From positions 1-20,554 of the forward strand of contig JAHLWT010000278.1 in assembly GCA_019057775.1 (NCBI GenBank): 20,554 nt of DNA, written 5' to 3'. Position 1 is the stretch's first letter; every line of letters starts with the position of its first letter. The notes under the pieces were generated by a model, which saw only the letters and a list, made by a program, of their open reading frames with translations, was not told where the DNA came from and did no database searches. The position numbers and the translations under genes are program-made. The DNA comes from Promethearchaeota archaeon (GTDB taxonomy: Archaea; Asgardarchaeota; Lokiarchaeia; Sigynarchaeales; SOKP01). Positions 13,800 through 19,896 of the stretch are shown piece after piece.

Positions 13800-15077
13800 A
13801 TGAAAAATATAGGACATGGTGGTAAAGAGATCGTAGAGAGGATATTGCCACCTATAGAATCAAAGAAACGAATTAGAGAGTTAAAACGAATAGCAGTCAC
13901 TGACCGAGTAGCCAGGGAATGCATTGATCTTGCTTATGGTTTTTTTACCCCCTTACAAGGTTTTATGGGAAAAGGTGATGTTGATTCAGTATGCGAAAAA
14001 ATGACAATAATGAATGGAACACTTTGGCCCATTCCTATTGTATTTGATATCACCAATAAGGAAATTAAAGAAAAAGGGATTAAAAGGACAGATACTATCC
14101 TGCTTACTTATCATGGCCATGCTTTGGCGATATTGGAGATAGAAGAAATTTTTAATTACCATAAATTAAATCTTGAACAGGCTGTATTAGGCACAACTGA
14201 TTTAGAACATCCGGGAGTAAAGATGTACAATACTTTAAAAGATACTTTTATTAGCGGTAAGGTTACCTTAGTAAATGAGATAAAGTTTAATCCTCCCTTT
14301 GATAAATTTTGGTATACGCCAAAACAATTAAGAAAAATATCCACCGAAAAAGGTTGGGAAAGAATAGTTGCTCATCAAACCAGAAATGTTCCCCATACTG
14401 GTCATGAATGGCTAATGAAAGGAGCCTGGTTTTCTGCTAATGGAGACCTTCCGGTAGAAAAAATAAAAACAGGAATATTAGTCAGTTGTATAATTGGACC
14501 AAAACGCCTTGGCGATTATATAGACGAAGCTATCCTTTTAGGTCATCAAAAATTACATGATGCTAAATATTTTAGAGATGATATTCATATGGTATCTTTT
14601 GTACTGTGGGATATGCGTTATGCTGGACCCAAGGAAGCCCTTCTTCACGCTATTATCAGGAGTAATCTAGGGTGTACCCATCATATGTTTGGCAGAGACC
14701 ATGCCGGGGTAGGTAGTTATTATGACCCCTATGATGCCCACCGAATATTTGATCAAATCCCTAAAGATAGCCTAAATATAAAACCAGTTCGTATTTTAGA
14801 ATGGTGGTATTGCCCTATATGTGGGGAGGTAACTTATTCTGGTTTATGTGGACATGATAAAAAAAGACAGGGATTTAGCGGCACTATGATTAGGAGTATG
14901 ATACAGGATAAGGTAAAACCAACCAAACTCATCATGAGACCAGAAGTATTTGATATGGTACTGGAAAGTGCTGATAAATATGGTTTTGGTTCTCCTTTTT
15001 GTACCGAAGAATATCTGAACAAGAGACAAGCAGTATTTGAAATTCCTAAATTACAAAATAGAAAGATAATAGCATAA
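13800..15077 (+). CDS. sat: Sulfate adenylyltransferase (ATP sulfurylase, homomeric Sat)
   Basis: This is a 425-aa enzyme that converts ATP and sulfate to APS and pyrophosphate, or runs in reverse. The nucleotide and sulfate motif QTRNVPHTGHE starts at Gln193 and GRDHAGVG at 298-305. Cys338, Cys341, Cys350 and nearby His352 form a CxxCx8C zinc-site pattern like that of bacterial and thermophile Sat proteins. There is no fused APS-kinase domain. The length is normal for a prokaryotic homomeric Sat. Assimilatory or sulfation use fits the nearby cysC and cysQ; no APS reductase (aprAB) is in the window. The 3' third of the gene is duplicated at 16906-17217. Confidence 0.95.
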   Translation: MKNIGHGGKEIVERILPPIESKKRIRELKRIAVTDRVARECIDLAYGFFTPLQGFMGKGDVDSVCEKMTIMNGTLWPIPIVFDITNKEIKEKGIKRTDTILLTYHGHALAILEIEEIFNYHKLNLEQAVLGTTDLEHPGVKMYNTLKDTFISGKVTLVNEIKFNPPFDKFWYTPKQLRKISTEKGWERIVAHQTRNVPHTGHEWLMKGAWFSANGDLPVEKIKTGILVSCIIGPKRLGDYIDEAILLGHQKLHDAKYFRDDIHMVSFVLWDMRYAGPKEALLHAIIRSNLGCTHHMFGRDHAGVGSYYDPYDAHRIFDQIPKDSLNIKPVRILEWWYCPICGEVTYSGLCGHDKKRQGFSGTMIRSMIQDKVKPTKLIMRPEVFDMVLESADKYGFGSPFCTEEYLNKRQAVFEIPKLQNRKIIA

Positions 15078-15123
15078 TCCTTAATTTATAATTTCTATTT
15101 TTTATATGATGCTCCTCTATCAG

Positions 15124-15139
15124 TCCCACGAAAGTGGGA
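15124..15139 (+). repeat. REP-like short hairpin
   Basis: TCCCAC, a GAAA tetraloop and GTGGGA form a 6-bp hairpin followed by ATCCAGGAGTG. Similar TCCCxCGAAAGxGGGAATCCA palindromes are dispersed in many bacterial genomes. An A-rich rather than T-rich stretch follows, so it is not a good terminator on this strand. Confidence 0.5.
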
Positions 15140-15282
15140 ATCCAGGAGTGAAAAAAAATAAACTTTCGCATCCATGGGAATAATAAAATAGATTTTAAGA
15201 AAAAAATATTTTAAGATTTTTAGAGAATGGCAATATTATGAAAAAAATAATAATATTAATTTTATAATCAGGGAGATAAAAA

Positions 15283-15582
15283 ATGGCAGAAAATTATCCT
15301 ATTAATATATGGATTAATGAGGAAAGGAATGAAAAACTATGCCAAGTTGAAATTGATAATTTAGCTAAAGATGTATTAGCAGGTATGAAGGTCCTCCAAT
15401 TGCAATGTACCGAGAAACAAAAGGATAAAATTTTAAAGCTCTATCCGATGGCTAAATTCGATAGTTCTACTACCAAAAGCATTGAGCTACTTCCAGCTGA
15501 AGTGAAAGAAAAATTATTCAATTTAATCATAGAACAAAAGAGCTTAGATATTATAAAAGAGTTTTTAAAAAGTATAAAATAA
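15283..15582 (+). CDS. Hypothetical protein (99 aa), downstream of sat
   Basis: I do not recognise this protein. It has a good ribosome binding site (GGGAG at 15271-15275) and starts at ATG 15283. It is polar and probably mixed beta/alpha: a short N-terminal strand (INIWINEE), a middle helix (EIDNLAKDVLAGMKVLQL), then Lys-rich helices toward the C terminus. Two cysteines (Cys20 and Cys42) are present. There is no signal peptide or membrane segment. It lies between sat and a permease fragment, and the whole interval that carries it (15091-15589) is missing from the second, partial copy of the sat-permease junction at 17244-17251. It may have a sulfur-related role by association only. Confidence 0.65.
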   Translation: MAENYPINIWINEERNEKLCQVEIDNLAKDVLAGMKVLQLQCTEKQKDKILKLYPMAKFDSSTTKSIELLPAEVKEKLFNLIIEQKSLDIIKEFLKSIK

Positions 15583-15705
15583 ATTTATAAAAAAGCTACT
15601 TTGTATAACTTTTAAATTCCTTTTCTTTAATTAGATTTATCAAGGAACAAAAAAAATCTTCAATGATTAATTATGTAAGCTTTATTGGAGTAGGTTTTAT
15701 TATCG
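15582..15705 (+). pseudogene. 5' fragment of a TauE/SafE permease gene plus its upstream region
   Basis: The sequence 15582-15705 matches 17244-17367 with no gaps (offset 1662) and only a few substitutions. It includes the ribosome binding region and the first 14 codons of the permease gene starting at 17325. After ATTATCG the similarity stops abruptly. The frame from ATG 15663 runs only 38 codons to a stop at 15777-15779 and shares just MINYVSFIGVGFII-type residues with the permease. This is a truncated gene copy. Confidence 0.85.
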
Positions 15706-15767
15706 AATATGGAGACCTGATTATTTCTGTGATAGCAGGTAGTAATAAGTGTAAAAGCTTACTTAAG

Positions 15768-15835
15768 CTTAGATATTAAGAGCCAATTAAAAAAGATCGA
15801 TAATAATCTTATATCTAAGTTTTTTCTTTTTTTAA
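15768..15835 (+). terminator. Intrinsic terminator after the sat region
   Basis: CTTAGATATTAAGA (15768-15781) pairs with TCTTATATCTAAG (15807-15819) with one bulged base. A T-rich run (15820-15833, with one C) follows. It would end transcripts coming from sat and the 99-aa gene before the permease at 15944. Confidence 0.75.
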
Positions 15836-15943
15836 AATATTATTATTTTTGATATTTCGTTTTAAAAATGTATATAGATTACAAATAGTTACCAATTAAA
15901 ACTATCTTTTTTAAAAACTTCGCTTTTGGGATATAATAACTAA

Positions 15944-16687
15944 ATGATGAATCAATTTATTATTGGATTAATATTTTTCTTTACAAGTTTGGTATACTCA
16001 ACATTTGGTTTTGGATATGCAATGATTTCTATCCCACTCTTATCTTTAGTTCTAGCATTAAAAACCGCAATTCCTCTTTCTCTTTTAATGGGCTTAGGAA
16101 TAAGTTGTTATTTAGTAATTTCCTCTTATAAAGATATAAAACCAAAACAGATCTTATATTTATTAATTGGAAGTGCAATGGGCGTTCCTTTTGGTGTATT
16201 TATACTTAAAAATACTTCGCCAGAGATATTAGAAATTGCAATTAATGCAGTAATAATCACTAGTGCAATAATACTTTTTTTGAAACAAGGTAAAAATATA
16301 ATTTCTGTTAATACAAAACTAATTACTATTCTAGTTGGTTTTTTAAGTGGTTTTTTAGGGGGTAGCACAGGTATTTCTGGTCCACCCGTAATTTTGTATG
16401 GTTTAAACCAAAAATGGGAGAAAAAAACATTTAGGGGTAATTTGCTTACTTATTTTGCTATATGGGGTATTTATACAAATATTGGTTACTTTCTCATAGG
16501 TTTGGTTAATTTTGCGACATTCTTTAAGTATATTATTCCAAGTTCAATTGGGCTAATTTTTGGAGCTATTTCAGGAAAAGTACTATGTAAAATAATTCCC
16601 CAAAAAAAATATTATAAAATTTGTTGGATTTTAATTATTGCTTTAGCTTTTTTTGGAATAGTTAAGGCAATTATCAAAACAATATAA
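15944..16687 (+). CDS. TauE/SafE-family membrane permease (247 aa)
   Basis: The protein is 247 aa with about eight hydrophobic segments. The twin family motifs are visible: FGFGYAMISIPLLSLVL near residue 21 and SGFLGGSTGISGPPVILYGL near 133. TauE/SafE proteins are proposed to export sulfite, sulfoacetate or related anions, but many members have other or unknown substrates. The start is ATG 15944 (a second ATG follows at once). No Shine-Dalgarno site is visible; a TATAAT at 15932-15937 sits so close that the transcript may be leaderless. It is not closely similar to the permease at 17325. A terminator lies upstream and duplicated fragments lie on both sides. Confidence 0.85.
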   Translation: MMNQFIIGLIFFFTSLVYSTFGFGYAMISIPLLSLVLALKTAIPLSLLMGLGISCYLVISSYKDIKPKQILYLLIGSAMGVPFGVFILKNTSPEILEIAINAVIITSAIILFLKQGKNIISVNTKLITILVGFLSGFLGGSTGISGPPVILYGLNQKWEKKTFRGNLLTYFAIWGIYTNIGYFLIGLVNFATFFKYIIPSSIGLIFGAISGKVLCKIIPQKKYYKICWILIIALAFFGIVKAIIKTI

Positions 16688-16905
16688 AGTAAGGAGAAAA
16701 ATACAATATGGTACATATTCTTTTATTTTTATGAGACAGGGTATTCTATATGGTACTATTATCATTAGAAACAGCGAAGATGATCTTCGGGAATAGTTAT
16801 CTAACTTGTTTGACTAGATAGCTAACTAATCTACCAATTAATTTATTATTTGCAAGACATGATGCATGAGGTTTGCAAAACGCAAAAACCTTTACAAAAA
16901 CTTAG
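16688..16905. other. Intergenic remnant region
   Basis: AAGGAG at 16691-16696 precedes ATG 16708, which reads only eight codons before a stop at 16732-16734, as if a gene had been cut off. A small hairpin CGAAGA/TCTTCG lies at 16775-16789. Imperfect inverted repeats near 16796-16830 look like debris of rearrangement. No transposase or other recognisable product is present. Confidence 0.4.
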
Positions 16906-17217
16906 ATATTTGACTAGATTCCTAAAAATAGCCTAAATATAAAACCAGTTCGTATTTTAGAGTGGTGGTATTGCCCTATATGTGGGGAGGTAACTTATTC
17001 CGGTCTATGTGGACATATCAATAAAAAACAGACTTTTAGCGGCACTATGATTAGGAGTATAATACAGGATAAGGTAAAACCAACCAGACTTATCATGAGA
17101 CCAGAAGTATTCGATATGGTAATGGATAGTGCTGATAAATATGGTTTTGGTTTCCCATTTTGCACCAAAGAATATCTAAGCAAGAGACAAGCAGTGTTTG
17201 AAATTCCTAAATTATAA
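16906..17217 (+). pseudogene. sat: Truncated sat (3' fragment of sulfate adenylyltransferase)
   Basis: The DNA from about 16906 to 17251 matches 14745-15090 at a constant offset of 2161 with no gaps. It reads as the C-terminal part of Sat (SLNIKPVRILEWWYCPICGE to QAVFEIPKL) and stops at TAA 17215-17217, eight residues earlier than the intact gene because CAA became TAA. The N-terminal two-thirds, including both nucleotide motifs, are missing and there is no start signal. The zinc-site cysteines remain. Some changes alter amino acids (for example DKKRQGF to INKKQTF). Confidence 0.92.
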
Positions 17218-17324
17218 AATAAAAAGATAATATCATAATCCTTAATTTATAAAAAAGCTACTTTGTATAACTTTTAGATTCCTTTTCTTTAATTAGATTT
17301 ATCAAGGAGCAAAAGAAATCTTCA

Positions 17325-18221
17325 ATGATTAATTATATAAGCTTTATTGGAATAGGTTTTATTATCGGTATTCTCTCTGGTTTATTTGGAGTAGGTGGAG
17401 GATTTCTTTTGGTGCCTTTGTTAAATGCAGTTTTTAACATTCTCTATAATATTGCGATAGGGAGTAGTCTTTGTCAAATGGTAGGAACTTCTTCTGCTGC
17501 TAGCTTAAAACATAAAGATTATGGGAATATAGATTATAAACTGGCTGGATTTATCTTAATGGGTTCAATGATAGGCGTCGAATCAGGAGCACGAGTCCTG
17601 ATGCGGCTAAAAAGTGCAGGAACTATTATGATTCGTGGCTCTACCGTTAGCAAAATGGACCTTTGGATAAATATAATCTACATAGTCCTTCTCTCTCTGG
17701 TAGGAATTTCTATGTTTCTCGAAAGTAAAAAGGCAAAAAAAAGAGCACCTCGTGGGGGAGTAGTAGACACTATATTTTCTCAAAAGATTCAAAATATCAC
17801 GATTCCACCACTTACTTTCTTACCTATCTCAAAGGTAAAATCTATTTCTATTTGGAATTTAATTTGTTTGGGATTTGGAGTAGGAATGCTATCCGGACTT
17901 TTAGGAATAGGAGGAGCTTTTATTATGAATCCTGCTTTAATTTACTTAATTGGAGTCCCAACAAGTGTAGCTATTGGGACAAGTCTTTTTCAGACTATAT
18001 TTATCTCGGGATATGGAGCCTTAACTCATTTTTTTAAGGGAAATGTAGATTTTACACTGGTTGTTTATATTTTGTTGGGATCTTTAATTGGCTCTCAAGT
18101 GGGTGTAAAAATACACAATGAGTTAAGAGGAGCAGATATAAGATATTACTTTTCTTTGGTGATTTTTATTGCTACAGGAATTGTTTTGTTTAAATTTCTT
18201 TTTACTATAGGTTTTCTATAA
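17325..18221 (+). CDS. TauE/SafE-family membrane permease (298 aa)
   Basis: This is a 298-aa polytopic protein made of two homologous halves, each with a glycine-rich hairpin motif: SGLFGVGGGFLLVPLLNAVF near residue 20 and SGLLGIGGAFIMNPALIYLI near 190. A basic cytoplasmic loop lies between them (KKAKKRAPRGG). It belongs to the TauE/SafE family of proposed anion exporters (sulfite, sulfonates), in keeping with a sulfur locus. AAGGAG at 17304-17309 precedes ATG 17325 with a rather long spacing of 15 bases. Its upstream region and first 14 codons are duplicated at 15582-15705. It follows the sat fragment, so the ancestral order was probably sat then this permease. It is distinct from the permease at 15944. 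Confidence 0.9.
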   Translation: MINYISFIGIGFIIGILSGLFGVGGGFLLVPLLNAVFNILYNIAIGSSLCQMVGTSSAASLKHKDYGNIDYKLAGFILMGSMIGVESGARVLMRLKSAGTIMIRGSTVSKMDLWINIIYIVLLSLVGISMFLESKKAKKRAPRGGVVDTIFSQKIQNITIPPLTFLPISKVKSISIWNLICLGFGVGMLSGLLGIGGAFIMNPALIYLIGVPTSVAIGTSLFQTIFISGYGALTHFFKGNVDFTLVVYILLGSLIGSQVGVKIHNELRGADIRYYFSLVIFIATGIVLFKFLFTIGFL

Positions 18222-18271
18222 TTCAATCGGGAAAAATATCGACTCTTAGCTTAGCAGTGAAGCTATTCCAT

Positions 18272-18300
18272 TTGACATCACCATATTCTTATAATATAAT
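18272..18300 (+). promoter_or_regulatory. Consensus sigma-70 promoter
   Basis: TTGACA (18272-18277) and TATAAT (18295-18300) are separated by 17 bases, an exact match to the housekeeping consensus. It reads toward the GIY-YIG and cysC-cysQ genes. An overlapping TATAAT at 18290-18295 is too close to the -35 to be preferred. No gene starts right after it; the first intact ORF begins about 300 bases downstream. Confidence 0.7.
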
Positions 18301-18329
18301 ATCTGTAAGTTCATATCCTGAACATTAAC

Positions 18330-18417
18330 CAGCAGATTGGCAGACTGTTTCTTGATTTTGATTTTGTTTTGTATTTGATTGGTAGATTGGTTGATTAAAA
18401 TAAATTGGTAGATTAAA
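18330..18417 (+). repeat. Degenerate short repeats of TGGTAGATT type
   Basis: Variants of TTGGTAGATT and GATTGGT recur irregularly (CAGATTGGCAGAC, GATTGGTAGATTGGTTGATT, AATTGGTAGATT). They precede the first inverted-end element, as the heptanucleotide array at the left edge precedes the 30-bp repeat. Unit length is not regular and the call is by eye. Confidence 0.45.
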
Positions 18418-18448
18418 AAATTATTTAGCCGAGCTTGCCCTGTTAAAT
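18409..18448 (+). repeat. 40-bp direct repeat flanking the GIY-YIG cassette, left copy
   Basis: This matches 18839-18878 with two mismatches at a constant offset of 430. The right copy encodes part of the C terminus of the GIY-YIG protein (RLKNYLTVLALLN). This left copy is therefore a remnant of the same coding end or the target of the insertion. Confidence 0.8.
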
Positions 18449-18531
18449 TAAAACGAAATATGGAAAATATAATAAAAAAATAATATAAATAAAATATATC
18501 TAATAATTAAAAAAATACTTATTTAACAGGG
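18438..18531. repeat. Inverted-end element A (94 bp)
   Basis: It begins CCCTGTTAAAT and ends ATTTAACAGGG, perfect 11-bp inverted ends, with an AT-only-like core similar to element C. It is immediately followed by AGG, so the end forms AGGGAGG, a ribosome binding site for the truncated four-helix-bundle frame. Confidence 0.85.
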
Positions 18532-18534
18532 AGG

Positions 18535-18612
18535 ATTGATTCATTATCAACAATAAAATCATTTGAAGACTTACCTGTCTGGCAAGACGCCCGTATGCTT
18601 AATTTAAAATGA
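18535..18612 (+). pseudogene. N-terminal fragment of a four-helix-bundle (bS23-like) gene
   Basis: The frame from 18535 reads IDSLSTIKSFEDLPVWQDAR followed by MLNLK and a stop at 18610-18612. STIKSFEDLPVWQDAR is the typical N terminus of the bS23-like family (compare KKLKVWEDAHQF at the left edge). No ATG remains in the expected place, and the rest of the protein is absent. The stop overlaps the first codon of the GIY-YIG gene, so the fragment was probably cut by insertion or recombination there. Confidence 0.75.
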
Positions 18613-18905
18613 TGTTTTATACATATGTTCTTATAAGCAAAAAAGATAATAAATTTTATGTTGGCTACGCAGAAGATTTGAAAAGAAGAATTGAACAACA
18701 CAATAACGGTAAAGTTAAGTCAACTCAGCATAGAAGACCACTTGAATTGATTTATTATGAAGCTTGTTTAAACCAAAAAGATGCGATACACAGAGAAAAA
18801 TATTTAAAAACAACCTTTGGTAAAAAATATATCCGAAATAGATTAAAAAATTATTTAACCGTGCTTGCCCTGTTAAATGAAAACCTTATATTAGATAAAA
18901 AATAA
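18609..18905 (+). CDS. Small GIY-YIG domain nuclease-like protein (UPF0213/YhbQ type)
   Basis: The protein is 98 aa, a single GIY-YIG domain. FYTYVL and FYVGYAEDLKRRIEQHNNGK carry the Tyr, Tyr, Gly and Arg positions of the family. STQHRRPLELIYYEA and AIHREKYLK supply the expected Glu and Arg/Lys residues. These stand-alone proteins are presumed DNA endonucleases, though most are uncharacterised. ATG 18609 or the next ATG 18612 is the start; no strong ribosome binding site precedes it, and it may depend on coupling with the upstream fragment, whose TGA overlaps. The last ~20 residues are encoded within the 40-bp direct repeat and element B, so the natural C terminus may be shorter. The gene probably belongs to a mobile cassette rather than to sulfur metabolism. 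Confidence 0.85.
   Translation: MMFYTYVLISKKDNKFYVGYAEDLKRRIEQHNNGKVKSTQHRRPLELIYYEACLNQKDAIHREKYLKTTFGKKYIRNRLKNYLTVLALLNENLILDKK
18839..18878 (+). repeat. 40-bp direct repeat flanking the GIY-YIG cassette, right copy
   Basis: This lies inside the 3' end of the GIY-YIG gene and overlaps the start of inverted-end element B. It pairs with 18409-18448. Together they bracket a 430-bp unit that holds element A, the four-helix-bundle fragment and the GIY-YIG gene. Confidence 0.8.
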
Positions 18906-18959
18906 CGAGTAACTAATACAAGATTTATTTATTAACTAAAAAATACCTATTTAACAGGG
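18868..18959. repeat. Inverted-end element B (92 bp)
   Basis: The ends are CCCTGTTAAAT and ATTTAACAGGG. The core (with TTATATTAGATAAA and TTAACTAAAAAATACCT) resembles element D rather than A or C. Its first part is translated as the end of the GIY-YIG gene. Confidence 0.85.
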
Positions 18960-18998
18960 ACTGCCCTATATAATGTACTAACTATTTAAAAGGGCCTG

Positions 18999-19092
18999 CC
19001 CTGTTAAATTAAAATAAAATATTTAAAATATAATAAAATAATAATATATATGAAAAATATCTAATAATTAAAAAAATACTTATTTAACAGGA
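18999..19092. repeat. Inverted-end element C (94 bp)
   Basis: It starts CCCTGTTAAAT and ends ATTTAACAGGA, with one base changed from the consensus end. The core contains ATATCTAATAATTAAAAAAA as in element A. The 39-42 bp spacers before and after both end in ATTTAAAAGGGCCTG. Confidence 0.85.
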
Positions 19093-19134
19093 AATAAATA
19101 CAGTATAGACTAAATAAACATTTAAAAGGGCCTG

Positions 19135-19227
19135 CCCTGTTAAATTAAAACGTTATATTAGATAAAGAATAACATGTACATTAATATAAATTTTAGTTTT
19201 TAACTAAAAAATACCTATTTAACAGGG
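19135..19227. repeat. Inverted-end element D (93 bp), supplies the cysC ribosome binding site
   Basis: The ends are CCCTGTTAAAT and ATTTAACAGGG, with a core similar to element B. The terminal AGGG joins AGG to form AGGGAGG at 19224-19230, five bases before the cysC ATG. The region 18906-19235 otherwise holds only elements B, C, D and their spacers. Confidence 0.85.
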
Positions 19228-19235
19228 AGGAAAAA

Positions 19236-19879
19236 ATGTCACAAAAATTTATTGTCCCACATAAAGGAATTATCAAGAAAGAAGATAGAAAAATATTAAA
19301 CGCTCATAAGTCTGCAATTTTATGGTTTACAGGTTTTTCCTGTGCAGGCAAATCCACACTTGCTTATAAAGTTGAAGAAAAACTTTTCGAAAGGGATTGA
19401 GAGCTTATGTGCTCGATGGAGATAATGTAAGAACCGGATTAAATAAAGACCTTGGTTTTTCTGCAGAAGATAGAGAAGAAAATATTAGAAGAATCGGTGA
19501 AGTAGCTAAACTTTTTGTTGATGCAGGATCAATAGTAATGGCGGCTTTTATATCTCCCTACGAAAAAGACAGAGAATTTGTAAGAAGTATTGTAGAGGAT
19601 GATGAATTTATAGAAATTTATATAAAATGTTCTTTAAATGTTTGTGAACAAAGAGATGTAAAAGGATTTTATAAAAAAGCACGACAAGGTATAATAAAAA
19701 ATTTTACTGGAATAGATGATCCTTACGAAGAGCCAGAACATCCTGAAATAATAGTTGAAACTGATGAAATGAACATAGAAGAAAGTGTAGAAAAAATTAT
19801 GAATTATTTAGAGGAAAAAGGATATATTAATAAATGGAAAGGGGAATCAATCCTAAAAGAAGTAATAGATACTAAATAA
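19236..19879 (+). CDS. cysC: Adenylyl-sulfate (APS) kinase, interrupted by a one-base frameshift
   Basis: APS kinase phosphorylates APS to PAPS in the cytoplasm. Reading from ATG 19236 (AGGGAGG at 19224-19230), the first part carries the P-loop GFSCAGKS at 33-40, and runs to a TGA at 19398-19400. The +1 frame continues at once with [20 protein letters not shown], then [20 protein letters not shown] and [12 protein letters not shown], all standard CysC motifs. Adding one G to the GGG at 19393-19395 would give [12 protein letters not shown], as in normal enzymes, and a protein of about 214 aa, close to the usual ~200. So this is a recent frameshift, a sequencing error in a homopolymer, or less likely recoding. 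A TTG at 19397 could start only the C-terminal part, which lacks the P-loop. Cys36 in the P-loop replaces the usual Gly. cysQ follows 17 bp later. Confidence 0.88.
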
Positions 19880-19896
19880 AAATAAGGAAAACCTTT

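Noticed and set aside
16708..16734. Eight-codon ORF after AAGGAG
   Set aside because: It is too short to call a gene and has no conserved partner; it is more likely the stub of a lost gene.
16796..16830. Insertion-sequence end
   Set aside because: The inverted repeats are imperfect and short, and no transposase remnant or target duplication could be recognised.
18438..19227. CRISPR array
   Set aside because: The repeated units are long (92-94 bp), few, share AT-rich cores and have similar rather than unique spacers, and there are no cas genes.
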